Shown in pieces: positions 1 through 11,996 of a DNA stretch of 39,816 bases. Within the stretch, counting starts at the first letter, position 1. Each line of letters starts with the position of its first letter. Source of the stretch: Verrucomicrobiota bacterium. GTDB lineage: Bacteria > Verrucomicrobiota > Verrucomicrobiia > Chthoniobacterales > UBA10450. The stretch lies in the NCBI GenBank assembly GCA_003219195.1, contig QHPX01000084.1, positions 13,611-53,426 of the forward strand, read 5' to 3'. A program made the position numbers and the translations under genes. Under the pieces are notes generated by a model. The model ran no database searches, was not told where the DNA came from, and was given only the letters and a program-made list of their open reading frames with translations.

Positions 1-99
1 GACGACGTGATCGACGTCAAAAGCAACGGCCAACATTTAAGCCTCAGCTGCCCAAGGTGTATGTTGTGATTTGAACGGAAAACGATAGCTTCGCGTGGC

Positions 100-1179
100 A
101 TGGATGAGACTGCGCCAAAGCAAGATATTGCGCCCGCTTCTGCGGCGGGCACAGAAGCTAAGAAGTCGCCCGAAAATCCTATCTCGGCAGCAATCTCCAC
201 GTTAATTCACAAGCTGCATGATTTCGAAGAATGTGCAGACAAAAAACAACACTTTTTAAGAGCCTTAATCGAACTGTTGACGTTTCAACGATTCTTGAAT
301 GTACGACTTTGGATGAACTCAAGCGCAATCTGGTAGAGGACGAAATCGAATCATTCCGCAGGGAAAGTTATGCCGATCAATTTGCACGATTGGAATCGTT
401 GTTCGGACTTAAACTGCGAAACTTCCCACGCTGGCGAGACTTCGTAGAGCGGGCGCAGCGAAGGAATCTTCTTACCCATTGTGATGGACTACCGATCAAT
501 ATCTAGCGGCCTGTAGATCAGTCAGCGCTACGTCGGATGCAAAAGTAGGACAACGGCTTGATGTTTCACCCAGCTACTTAAAGGAGACTGTAGAGCTGTT
601 GATGGAAGTCGGCCTGAAATTAGGCCAGACTCTCTGGCGCAAGATTTTGCCCGGTGAATTGAAAGACTCTGATAAGAGCCTCAATGAACAGATTTACAAT
701 CTTCTCCAAGATGAAAATGGGAACGAGCTTTTGTTTTTTCTGAATTCGCTATACAGCAACCGAAGTTTTCAAGTGATCAGATGTGTAAAATGTTTACCGT
801 AAATCATGTCATATCGGCGAAGTTTGGCGGCCGAGAAGAATGTGCAAGGAACGTTCTTTCCTCACTTGATTGGTCAGCTGCTGCACCAGAATTCCGACTC
901 GCGAAAGCGGTTTTGCAGGACCAAGTCGACGCAGCAGCTAAGATTATGTTTCAGATAGGTTCGAACAACGAAATCGTAAGCGAGCACGCCTATCACAGCT
1001 TTCCGTTATTTCGTACATTCCGCCTTCAGGAAAGTTTTCTTCAGGCGTACGAAAAAATCTTTGGTCATCCTTTCGTGACAAAGGTTCAAGAAAGCGCCGA
1101 TGTGACTCAGATGCAACTCGAGCAATCAGCGGAACAAGGGCCACCGGAAACTCGCAGCCCGCAGGGAAACAGCACTTAG
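100..1179 (+). pseudogene. Frameshifted hypothetical protein gene
   Basis: One protein-like reading can be followed across three frames, so this is best read as a single gene of about 350 codons broken by at least three frameshifts. The first part opens at 100 and reads to about 260 (ends FEECADKKQHFLRAL). The frame then changes and reads DELKRNLVEDEIESF and RRNLLTHCDG up to about 490. It changes again to QYLAACRSV ... SYLKETVELLMEVG up to about 715, and finally to WERAFVFSEFAIQQPKF and onward to the stop at 1179. The RRNLLTHCDG then QYLAAC order, and the WERA segment following LLQDEN, resemble a hypothetical protein family I know only loosely, with no assigned function. No signal peptide or membrane segment is visible. 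The gene converges on kamA with a 9-nt gap. Indel sequencing errors are the alternative explanation, but most neighbouring genes are intact. Confidence 0.6.
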
Positions 1180-1188
1180 TCTACCTTA

Positions 1189-2400
1189 TTACGAGTACAA
1201 GTACTCGTCGTGGTACTCGCGCTGAGGGGCGAATTGGACGGATTGCTCGCCGCCGGTCTCAGGATACTCGAAGATTTTTCCTTCGTAATTGCGGATGACG
1301 ATTTTCTCGTTGTCGTGATAGAGAATGTAACCGGGATTGATCGGCACTTTGCCGCCGCCGCCGGGCGCGTCAATGACGAATTGCGGAACAGCGTAGCCAG
1401 TTGTGTGGCCGCGAAGGCCTTCGATGATCTCGATTCCTTTCGCGACCGAGGTGCGCAAATGCGCTGAACCATTGATCAAGTCGCATTGGTAAATGTAGTA
1501 CGGTCGCACCCGGCACATGAGCAATTTGTGCACGAGCGTCATCATCGTCTCGAGATCGTCGTTCACGCCTTTGAGCAACACGCTTTGGTTGCCAAGCGGG
1601 ATGCCGGTGTTGGCCAATCGCTCGAGTGCTTCTTTCACTTCAATCGTCAGCTCCCGCGGATGATTTACGTGCACGCTCATCCAGAGCGGATGGTATTTCG
1701 CGAGGACTCCGCAAAGCTTCGGAGTGATGCGCTGCGGCAAGAAAATCGGAACGCGCGTGCCGATGCGTAAAAACTCGATGTGCGAGATCGGGCGCAGTCG
1801 GCCTAACAACTTGTCGATCTTATCGTCGCTGAAGATGAGCGCGTCGCCGCCGCTCAAGAGCACATCGCGCACTTCGGTGTGCGCTTCGAGGTAACGAAAC
1901 GCTTCTTCAAAATCGGTGTGCAATTCCTGTTCGCCCACACCGCTGACGACACGACTGCGTGTGCAATATCGACAATAACTCGCGCAGCGATCCGTTACCA
2001 AAAAGAGCACGCGGTCGGGATATCGATGCACCAAGCCAGGCACCGGCATGTGCGAATCTTCGCCGCATGGATCGGCCATGTCGTAGGGCGACGTCCAGGT
2101 CTCTTCGATTCGGGGAATGACCTGGCGTCGAATCGGATCGTCCGGATTTTTTCTGCGGGGAATCAGATTGAAAAAATGCGGCGTCACGGCAAGCGCGAGT
2201 TTGTCGCCGGAAAGCAGCACACCGCTGCGTTCCTCCTCACTGAGATCAACATGTCGCTCGAGCTGGGCGAGCGTCGTAACGCGGTTTTTCAGCTGCCATT
2301 TCCAATCGTTCCAGAGTTCCGGCGCGACCTCCGGCCAATAACCGGGCGCGTGCGAGATGAACGCTTTCCCATTCCCTGTTGTAGTCGCGAGAGTGACCAT
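1189..2400 (-). CDS. kamA: L-lysine 2,3-aminomutase (radical SAM)
   Basis: A 403-residue radical SAM, PLP-dependent aminomutase that interconverts L-lysine and L-beta-lysine. The [4Fe-4S] cluster motif CxxxCxxC appears as CASYCRYCTRSR, with cysteines at about 139, 143 and 146. The downstream VLLSGGDAL, MSVHVNHPREL and QSVLLKGVND segments are typical of KamA, and the C-terminal PGGGGKVPINPGY stretch carries the PLP-lysine region of the family. The length fits KamA rather than the shorter EpmB, which modifies elongation factor P. Glutamate 2,3-aminomutase is a close relative and cannot be excluded by eye. The start at 2400 is an ATG without an obvious Shine-Dalgarno sequence. The gene lies 104 nt downstream of the L,D-transpeptidase gene on the same strand. 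Beta-lysine can be a compatible-solute precursor or a lysine fermentation intermediate; no partner enzyme is visible here. Confidence 0.88.
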   Translation of the reverse strand: MVTLATTTGNGKAFISHAPGYWPEVAPELWNDWKWQLKNRVTTLAQLERHVDLSEEERSGVLLSGDKLALAVTPHFFNLIPRRKNPDDPIRRQVIPRIEETWTSPYDMADPCGEDSHMPVPGLVHRYPDRVLFLVTDRCASYCRYCTRSRVVSGVGEQELHTDFEEAFRYLEAHTEVRDVLLSGGDALIFSDDKIDKLLGRLRPISHIEFLRIGTRVPIFLPQRITPKLCGVLAKYHPLWMSVHVNHPRELTIEVKEALERLANTGIPLGNQSVLLKGVNDDLETMMTLVHKLLMCRVRPYYIYQCDLINGSAHLRTSVAKGIEIIEGLRGHTTGYAVPQFVIDAPGGGGKVPINPGYILYHDNEKIVIRNYEGKIFEYPETGGEQSVQFAPQREYHDEYLYS

Positions 2401-2504
2401 TTTGAGTTGTGAGCGAAAAAGTTAAGACCGTGAAGAATCGTGTCAACGCAGGCACTTCGTTGTGCGCTACGCACTTGGCAGCTCCTTTGCCGCTGATGGA
2501 ATTG

Positions 2505-3797
2505 TCAGTTCACCGTAACGAGCGTGCCGATCGGGATTTCGGAGAAGAACTTGCGGGCAGCCTCCGCAGGCAACCGGATGCAGCCGTGCGATGCGGGATA
2601 ATTCGGCACCACCCCGGCATGCATTCCGAAATCGAGGCAACTGAGCCGCATGAAATAGGGCATGTCCACTTTGTAGATCGTGGAACGATGGTTCCGCTCT
2701 TTATCGGTAATGACAAAGCGACCGGCGCGTGTGGAGTACCCTTGCCGCCCGGTCGAACATTCGGTGCGAAATATCGGCACGCCGTTTTTAATGAGAGCGG
2801 CGCTTTGCGAAGCGAGCGAGATTTCGATGTGCAGTTGATCCGGGGACGGCCCACTGCCGAGAAGGATTTGTGTGCATCGCCACTGCCCGGTCTCGGCAGC
2901 AATGTATAACGCAATCATCTTGTCGCGTTTCGTGGGACGGTTTCGATCCGCTCCCGCCTCAAGCAGCGCGCGCACATAACCTTCCCGGCCAAGCCCTGCG
3001 GCGAGCATCAGCACTGTGACATTTTTGTCCTCTTCAATATAGCCGCGCAGCGACTTTGACGGAAGCAGCGCCAGAAAATCCTTGTCGCAGCGCGCTGGCA
3101 AAACTGTGTTCGGATCAGCTCCACAGGTGAGGAGCGTATTAAGCAGCGGCGCATCGTTCTTAACAATGGCATAAGCAAGAAGCGGCACTTTTTTCCCTTC
3201 CGGCGTGGGAGGCTTGGCATGTCTGCCAAGCAGCAGCCGGATTTGGTCCTTATTTTTTGCCAGCAGAGCCGCCTTCAACGCGCGCTGTGTACTGGTTGTC
3301 CATTGCGGCATCCGCGGCAATCGCTCCATCACAGTCTTTACGATTTCCGTGTTACCTCCGGCGAGGGCCATTCCCAAAAGGTCCCGGCCGTCCGTGCAAC
3401 GCGCTTCCGCGTGAAGATCGGCTGAGTGTGCAAGCAGCGAACGGAACATCTCCAGATTGCCGTGCATTGCCGCTGCCATTAACGGCGTGAACCCCTTTTC
3501 ATCCGCAATGTCGACGAGCGCGCCGGTATCGATGAGCCGCCGCGCCAGCTTCCAATTCTGCTGTGACGTGGCGATCAGCAATGGCGTCCGACCTTGCGCG
3601 TCGCGCCCGTTTGGATCGACATGTTCGATCAGGCACAGTTCAATCAGAGACGTGCGATTAGTCGTGACAGCTCGCACTAGATCGGCCGGCGTAATCCAGA
3701 TCCGCCCAGCGGGTTCGGGCGCAATCACTGTCGCCCATAGCAGTATCAAAAGTACGAATCCGCCCTGGAAAAAACTTCGCCTCTTCGATGCACGCAT
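2505..3797 (-). CDS. Ankyrin-repeat L,D-transpeptidase (YkuD domain)
   Basis: About 430 residues. From the ATG at 3797 the protein starts with a basic n-region (MRASKRR) and a hydrophobic segment ending near APEPAG, so it is likely exported or membrane-anchored. The middle is a run of ankyrin-type repeats (for example GRTPLLIATSQQN, GFTPLMAAAMHGN, NVTVLMLAAGLGREG and DKMIALYIAAETG). The C-terminal 120 or so residues form a YkuD fold with the catalytic motif ASHGCIRLP, preceded by the conserved histidine in FGMHAGVVPN. YkuD enzymes make 3-3 crosslinks in peptidoglycan or attach proteins to it. The open frame extends upstream to 4052, but that part overlaps the divergent protease promoter and lacks coding character, so 3797 is preferred. 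A perfect 8-bp-stem palindrome (3212-3231) sits inside the repeat region. Confidence 0.82.
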   Translation of the reverse strand: MRASKRRSFFQGGFVLLILLWATVIAPEPAGRIWITPADLVRAVTTNRTSLIELCLIEHVDPNGRDAQGRTPLLIATSQQNWKLARRLIDTGALVDIADEKGFTPLMAAAMHGNLEMFRSLLAHSADLHAEARCTDGRDLLGMALAGGNTEIVKTVMERLPRMPQWTTSTQRALKAALLAKNKDQIRLLLGRHAKPPTPEGKKVPLLAYAIVKNDAPLLNTLLTCGADPNTVLPARCDKDFLALLPSKSLRGYIEEDKNVTVLMLAAGLGREGYVRALLEAGADRNRPTKRDKMIALYIAAETGQWRCTQILLGSGPSPDQLHIEISLASQSAALIKNGVPIFRTECSTGRQGYSTRAGRFVITDKERNHRSTIYKVDMPYFMRLSCLDFGMHAGVVPNYPASHGCIRLPAEAARKFFSEIPIGTLVTVN

Positions 3798-3903
3798 AGG
3801 CAATGGCTGGTCGCAAATTATATGACCCTTATCCAGTGGCTGAAAAGGGACCTGATCGAAGTGCGACCCCACCTTCGCACAGGCGGGGAGTGGACGCGGC
3901 CAG

Positions 3904-3922
3904 TTGAACATTGCGTGTTCAA
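3904..3922. promoter_or_regulatory. Inverted repeat at the 5' end of the DegP-like gene
   Basis: The sequence TTGAACATTGCGTGTTCAA is a perfect 7-bp inverted repeat around a 5-nt centre. It spans the region between the possible TTG start (3904) and the first ATG (3922) of the serine protease. It could be an operator, or an mRNA hairpin masking the start. If translation begins at TTG 3904 it is coding and may be chance. Confidence 0.3.
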
Positions 3923-5406
3923 TGCTGTCCAAGTTGCAACCAATGCGTTTATCCACTTTGATTATATGCGCGGCAATTAGTACATCGTTTGCGGCGCAGC
4001 CCGAGGTCGTTCCGACACCCACTGTTCCCGCCGCGGCGGCAGAGGCTGGCAAGGATGTGGTGCATCAACTCAATAACGCATTTGCCAAGGTTTTCGAGAT
4101 CGTCGCACCGAGCGTGGTCATCATTGAAATAACGAAGAAGAACGACGGCAACGAAGGCTCCGCCTTTGATGAGCTGTTTTTTCAGGGTCCGCCGGACGAA
4201 AATAATCCCCAGCGAAATCCGGGAAATTTTCAACCCATCCAGAGCGAAGGCTCGGGGTTCATTGTCCGGCCGGACGGTTACATCTTTACAAATTTTCACG
4301 TGGTGGAAGCCGCCGACAAGGTCGAGGTGAAATTGAAAGACGGGCGGGAATTTCCGGCGAAGATCGTCGGCACGGATGAGAAGACCGATATTGCGGTGAT
4401 CAAGATCGACGCGAAAGATTTGCCGGTTGTGCAACTCGGTGACAGCGATGCGGTGCGCGTGGGCCAGTTCGCCTTCGCGATCGGCGCGCCGTTCAAGCTC
4501 GATTACACGTTTACCTACGGCGTCGTCAGCGGGAAAGGCCGCAGCAAATTGTTCGCGACCGGCGCTTACTCGATCTCGGATTATTTGCAGACCGACGCGT
4601 CGATCAATCCGGGCAATAGCGGCGGCCCGCTGTGCGACATCGACGGCAAAGTGATCGGGATGAACGCGCTGATCAATGGATTAAATCGCGGGCTCGGATT
4701 CGCGATCCCCATTAACATGGCGAAAGAGATCGGTAACGAGCTTATCGCCGGTCACAAAATTGTGCGGCCCTGGCTCGGCATTCGCATCGAATCACTCGGC
4801 GACGATCCCTCCATCCGCGAGTTGTTCAAAGGCGTCGAGAAAGGCGTGGTGGTGCGCACGATTGAGTCGGACGCGCCAGCGTCTAAAAGCGATCTGCGCC
4901 CATTTGATGTCATCACAAATGTCGATGGAACGCCGGTGAGCACCGATTCACAACTGCAACACGAAATTCTGAAAAAGAAGATCGGCCAAAATGTCGAGCT
5001 GACCGTCTGGCGAAAAGGTCAGACGATGAAGATCCCGATTAAGACTGGCGAACTGCCAACTGAGATCGCTCGCGTTTCAAACCAACCCATCCAGCCGGGC
5101 CAGCCAAAACCCGAAGATGTCGGCAAGTTTGGATTGCAGGTTCAGGATTTGACCAGGGAAATCGCCGAACGTCTTCATCTCGATGTTCAGCAAGGGGTCA
5201 TTGTGACCGGCGTGGATGACAACAGCCTCGCCGCGCAACAAGGCATTCAGCGCGAAGACATCATTACCGAAGTGGATGGCAAACCGGTCAACAATGTCGC
5301 CGGTTTTCGCGAAGCGCTGACCAAAACCGATCCGAAGCGCGGCGTTCTTCTCTACCTCGACCGCAAAGGCGGCAAGACCTTCGCCGTGCTCAAAGCAGGC
5401 GGTTAG
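3904..5406 (+). CDS. Periplasmic serine protease, DegP/DegQ (HtrA) family
   Basis: A complete HtrA-type protease of up to 500 residues: signal peptide, trypsin-like domain, then two PDZ domains. Counting from the TTG at 3904, the catalytic triad is His132 (FTNFHVVE), Asp162 (KTDIAVIKID) and Ser239 (INPGNSGGPL), all intact. PDZ1 begins near RPWLGIRIESLG and PDZ2 near KFGLQVQDLTRE. It degrades or refolds misfolded envelope proteins. The exact start is unclear: TTG 3904, ATG 3922 and ATG 3943 are all in frame, and the hydrophobic signal segment (LSTLIICAAIS) fits any of them. A purine-rich GGGGAG lies about 12 nt before 3904. The gene is divergent from the L,D-transpeptidase and convergent with a DUF3185-like gene 9 nt away. 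It contrasts with the triad-deficient paralogue at 9830-10915. Confidence 0.93.
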   Translation: MNIACSMLSKLQPMRLSTLIICAAISTSFAAQPEVVPTPTVPAAAAEAGKDVVHQLNNAFAKVFEIVAPSVVIIEITKKNDGNEGSAFDELFFQGPPDENNPQRNPGNFQPIQSEGSGFIVRPDGYIFTNFHVVEAADKVEVKLKDGREFPAKIVGTDEKTDIAVIKIDAKDLPVVQLGDSDAVRVGQFAFAIGAPFKLDYTFTYGVVSGKGRSKLFATGAYSISDYLQTDASINPGNSGGPLCDIDGKVIGMNALINGLNRGLGFAIPINMAKEIGNELIAGHKIVRPWLGIRIESLGDDPSIRELFKGVEKGVVVRTIESDAPASKSDLRPFDVITNVDGTPVSTDSQLQHEILKKKIGQNVELTVWRKGQTMKIPIKTGELPTEIARVSNQPIQPGQPKPEDVGKFGLQVQDLTREIAERLHLDVQQGVIVTGVDDNSLAAQQGIQREDIITEVDGKPVNNVAGFREALTKTDPKRGVLLYLDRKGGKTFAVLKAGG

Positions 5407-5415
5407 ATCCCGCAA

Positions 5416-5637
5416 TCAGGCCTTCCTGCTGCCGACCACTACCAGCACAATCCCGCCGACCAGGCAGATACCGCCCAAGATCGGCGGAAATGGAACCGTG
5501 TGCTCTTTGTCGGCGCTGACTTGAAGCGGCCCGGCATCAATCACCTTCTCCCGTTTCGTATAAGTAAATCCGCCATAGGCCAGCGCAATAATGCCAATGG
5601 TAATGAGAATAATGCCGACGATCCCAGCCGGTTTCAT
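5416..5637 (-). CDS. Small membrane protein, DUF3185-like
   Basis: A 73-residue protein with two hydrophobic helices, one at the N-terminus (GIVGIILITIGIIALAYGG) and one at the C-terminus (ILGGICLVGGIVLVVVG). They are separated by a polar loop with TKREKVIDAGPLQV. This layout and the GGFTYTKREKVIDAGP stretch resemble the DUF3185 family of unknown function, found in many Gram-negative and Verrucomicrobial genomes. It is followed upstream on the same strand by another tiny membrane protein, with a 10-nt gap, so the two probably share a transcript. Function is unknown. Confidence 0.7.
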   Translation of the reverse strand: MKPAGIVGIILITIGIIALAYGGFTYTKREKVIDAGPLQVSADKEHTVPFPPILGGICLVGGIVLVVVGSRKA

Positions 5638-5647
5638 GAACGCGATC

Positions 5648-5797
5648 TTAGAGTGGGCGCCGGCCTTGGAGCAATTGAATAATTAAAACCACGAGGGCGA
5701 TAACAAGAAGGAGATGGATGAAGCCACCCAGCGTGTAGGAGCTGACCAACCCAAGCAGCCAAAGCACCAGTAGAATAACAAATATAGTCCAGAGCAT
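5648..5797 (-). CDS. Lmo0937-family small membrane protein (49 aa)
   Basis: A 49-codon frame read on the minus strand from the ATG at 5795-5797 to the TAA at 5648-5650. The product begins MLWTIFVILLVLWLLGLV, continues with SYTLGGFIHLLLVIA and ends QLLQGRRPL. This matches the widespread lmo0937-family pattern: two short transmembrane helices, a GGFIHLLLVIA core and a basic C-terminal tail. The family has no established biochemical role; members are often found near stress genes. It directly precedes the DUF3185-like gene and probably heads a two-gene transcript of tiny membrane proteins. A GAAAG stretch lies about 7 nt upstream of the start. Confidence 0.75.
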   Translation of the reverse strand: MLWTIFVILLVLWLLGLVSSYTLGGFIHLLLVIALVVLIIQLLQGRRPL

Positions 5798-5948
5798 AGA
5801 GTTCTTTCGGTTGAGGTTTCTAACTTCTTTCGCGCCGCGCTACAACAGTGCGCTTATCGAATGAAAACTTTCAAGTCCAAATGCTTCCAAATGCATCCTC
5901 CATTTTCAGTAACTCGCATAAAATCGGCCACAGCGATTCTCGATCCCG

Positions 5949-9809
<3,861 letters not shown>

Positions 9810-9829
9810 GCGCACTTCGGCGCGCGCGG

Positions 9830-10915
9830 CTACGGCCTGCGTTGCACCTCGGAGTCGAGTTTGAGCGGAATCGCTTGATTCATCGTCGGCGCGGCAATTA
9901 AGGGCGGATGCTGACTGGCCGGATGAAAATCGGCCTGGACGTTGAAGGTCAACTTCTCGTTTCCACGCATCACTGTGATGGGCACGGTGTCGCCGGCGGT
10001 AATGAAAAACGAAGCGTCCAGCACATCCTCGGGTTCGCGCACTTTTTTCCGTCCCACTTGCAAGAGAATGTCACCGGCCTTGATGCCAGAGTCCGCCGCC
10101 GGCGTGCCCTCCATAATCTTGGTCATTTCCGCGCGCGAGCCTTCTACCGGGGTCTCCGCTTCGGAGACATTGATCCCGATCCAGCCATGGCGCGCCTCGC
10201 CGAAACGGACGAAGTCAGCCCGGATCTTTTCCGCGGCATCGATCGGCAGCGCGTAACAAGCGGAATTATTTTCGAGGCTGCTGACCAGGATGCCGACCAC
10301 CTCGCCCTGCAAGTTCAAAAGCGGAGAGCCGGCTTCTCCCCGCTGGGTCGGCAGATTGACGCGCAAGTGCGTCGTCGAAAAATACCGCCCCAGATATTTT
10401 CGATCGAAGCCGGCGATCATGCCGAAACTGGGCGTCTCGGGCAGATCAAGCGGGTAACCGATGGTGACAACCGGTGTCGCGACTTCGAGTTGTTCGGATT
10501 TTCCGATCGGCAACGCAGGCGTCGCGACATCTACTTTTAGCATCGCCATGCCGCTGCGGATATCGGCCAGAACCTGGCGCGCCGGATATTTTTTGCCCTC
10601 AAACTCAACCGTGAAATTTCCTGCCTCCCCGCCCACCGTATAGGATGTGTAAAGCGTTCCGGTTGGATCGACAAAAAATCCAGTGCCAGAAATTTCGCAG
10701 TGCTCGTCGACGCCGTGAATCTTCACAACCGCCTTCCCGACGCGCTCAAAGACGTCCTTGACCTGGCGGCTGATGGTCGCAGCGGACTGTTCTTGAGCCT
10801 GAAGCAGCGCGGGCGCCGTGAAGAAAATCAGCGCGAAGACGAGTCCGGAGATTGACGCCAGCTGAAACCGGAAAAGAAATTCCGGTGCGCGACTAGAATT
10901 TGAAAGTCGCCTCAT
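9830..10915 (-). CDS. HtrA-like PDZ protein lacking catalytic His and Asp
   Basis: A 361-residue exported protein: signal peptide (hydrophobic core to about 35, cleavage likely after LLQA), trypsin-like HtrA fold, and one PDZ domain (WIGINVSEAETPVEG onward). Aligning by eye with the active DegP-like protease in this window, the catalytic histidine position in TNFHVV is Thr93 (TSYTVG), and the aspartate position in KTDIAV is Gly122 (RSGMAM). The serine is kept (Ser197 in RGEAGSPLL). Peptidase activity is therefore unlikely, and a binding or sensing role is more probable. It is the third gene of a sigma/anti-sigma operon and its start overlaps the anti-sigma gene by 23 nt, suggesting translational coupling. 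By analogy with DegS/RseA/RpoE, it may transmit an envelope signal without itself cutting the anti-sigma factor. That role is inference. Confidence 0.8.
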   Translation of the reverse strand: MRRLSNSSRAPEFLFRFQLASISGLVFALIFFTAPALLQAQEQSAATISRQVKDVFERVGKAVVKIHGVDEHCEISGTGFFVDPTGTLYTSYTVGGEAGNFTVEFEGKKYPARQVLADIRSGMAMLKVDVATPALPIGKSEQLEVATPVVTIGYPLDLPETPSFGMIAGFDRKYLGRYFSTTHLRVNLPTQRGEAGSPLLNLQGEVVGILVSSLENNSACYALPIDAAEKIRADFVRFGEARHGWIGINVSEAETPVEGSRAEMTKIMEGTPAADSGIKAGDILLQVGRKKVREPEDVLDASFFITAGDTVPITVMRGNEKLTFNVQADFHPASQHPPLIAAPTMNQAIPLKLDSEVQRRP

Positions 10916-11387
10916 AACTCACGGGAACGCTGTCGAGCACGTAGCGCGGCGGCGTCCCGCTACCGCGGAGGTGAGTGTGTGCGCTTTCACTGGAATTGCG
11001 AAGCGGTCGCGTGCTGAAGACGCGCGTGGCCACCGGGGACGACAACGTCCATTGTCCTTCTCCATCCGCAGTCGCGGATAATTCCGGCCGACTTTGGACC
11101 GCGACCATCGTCTCCGGCCCCTGATAAATCCTAAGCGATATGACCGCCGCGCAGACCAGAACCGCGGCGACCGCAGCTGGATAAGAGGTCAGGGAAGAGA
11201 CATTTAGTCGGAAAAAGAAATCGTGAGTGCGCTCCATGCAAATGCGCCAGAGTGGCTGACGGAGTAATTCATCGCGCTGGCGCCGATGAAATTCGTGCAG
11301 GAAATTCTCGAAATAACCCGGCGGCGGCTGTTCGTGCCGTTTCAGTCGAAGCAGCGTTGCAATCTCGTTGTCGTCAAATTCGTTCAT
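10893..11387 (-). CDS. Probable anti-sigma factor, single-pass membrane protein
   Basis: A 164-residue protein between a sigma factor gene and an HtrA-like gene. The cytoplasmic N-terminal 85 residues are charged and helical (DNEIATLLRLKRHEQ, PPPGYFENFLHEFHRRQRDELL). One membrane span follows (YPAAVAAVLVCAAVISL), then about 60 periplasmic residues without a recognisable domain. The order sigma then membrane protein, the size and the topology fit an anti-sigma factor, but I see no ZAS zinc motif (HxxxCxxC) and no RseA signature, so the assignment rests on position and topology. The start lies 12 nt after the sigma stop. Regulated proteolysis in the membrane span would release the sigma factor; no protease for this is encoded next to it. 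Confidence 0.6.
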   Translation of the reverse strand: MNEFDDNEIATLLRLKRHEQPPPGYFENFLHEFHRRQRDELLRQPLWRICMERTHDFFFRLNVSSLTSYPAAVAAVLVCAAVISLRIYQGPETMVAVQSRPELSATADGEGQWTLSSPVATRVFSTRPLRNSSESAHTHLRGSGTPPRYVLDSVPVSYEATFKF

Positions 11388-11399
11388 CGCTACGCCGGT

Positions 11400-11996
11400 T
11401 TAAGCAACAGGGTTCTTCCGAAATTCATCCAAATAATTTTGCAGTTGTCGATTCGCGTAAAAGAGTCTCGAACGTACCGTTCCTTCCGAGACACGCAAGA
11501 TTTTACTGATCTCTGCGTGCGGCATTCCTTGAATGTGGAACATGGTGACCACGGCTCTGTGTTCATCAGACAATTTCATCATGGCCTCGTTCAATCTTCG
11601 TTGCAGTTCGGAGAGGTCGGCCTCACGCACCGGACTGCTCGTGGCCGTCAGTTCGAGAAATTCCTTGTCGTTCTGAATGCTGGCATCGACATCGTCCAGA
11701 CTCAGTTGAAAACGGCGGCCGCGTTTTTTTAAGAAATTGAGCGTCATGTTCACCGCGATCGAGTGGACCCACGTATAAAACGACGACTTGCCGCGAAAAC
11801 CTCGAATTGCCTTGTAGGCCTTGGAAAAAACGTCCTGCAAAAGGTCGTTCGTGTCCTCGTGGTTCGAGGTCATGTTGTAAACCAAACCGTAGAGACGCGG
11901 CGTGTATTTCACGACCAACTGGTCGAAGGCGCCGGGATCACCCGATTGCGTGCGCGCCACCAACTGTTGATCTTCATCGGTTCGTGGCTTGTCCAT
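11400..11996 (-). CDS. ECF RNA polymerase sigma factor (RpoE-like)
   Basis: About 198 residues from the preferred ATG at 11996, which has an AAAGG ribosome-binding sequence 7 nt upstream. In-frame alternatives at 12086 (ATG) and 12095 (TTG) would add a basic leader. Region 2 shows DPGAFDQLVVKYTPRLYGLV and the -10 recognition helix HEDTNDLLQDVFSKAYKAI, followed by FRGKSSFYTWVHSIAVNM. Region 4 shows LSDEHRAVVTMFHIQGMPH then EISKILRVSEGTVRSRLFYA, the -35 helix-turn-helix. This is a group 4 (ECF) factor that redirects RNA polymerase to a stress regulon. The downstream membrane protein and PDZ protein form its likely control module. No target promoter consensus can be assigned from one window. Confidence 0.92.
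   Translation of the reverse strand: MDKPRTDEDQQLVARTQSGDPGAFDQLVVKYTPRLYGLVYNMTSNHEDTNDLLQDVFSKAYKAIRGFRGKSSFYTWVHSIAVNMTLNFLKKRGRRFQLSLDDVDASIQNDKEFLELTATSSPVREADLSELQRRLNEAMMKLSDEHRAVVTMFHIQGMPHAEISKILRVSEGTVRSRLFYANRQLQNYLDEFRKNPVA

Noticed and set aside
1-69. Open frame at the left edge ending in TGA, possibly the 3' end of a gene (DDVIDVKSNG ... CPRCML)
   Set aside because: Only 22 codons with no recognisable family; an open stretch of this length is expected by chance.
1879-2412. Long plus-strand open frame antisense to kamA (177 codons)
   Set aside because: High-GC antisense shadow of the well-supported kamA; no domain.
2418-2446. TTGACA-type -35 box upstream of kamA with AACTTT after 17 nt
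   Set aside because: The -10 match is poor and the implied leader would be only about 10 nt.
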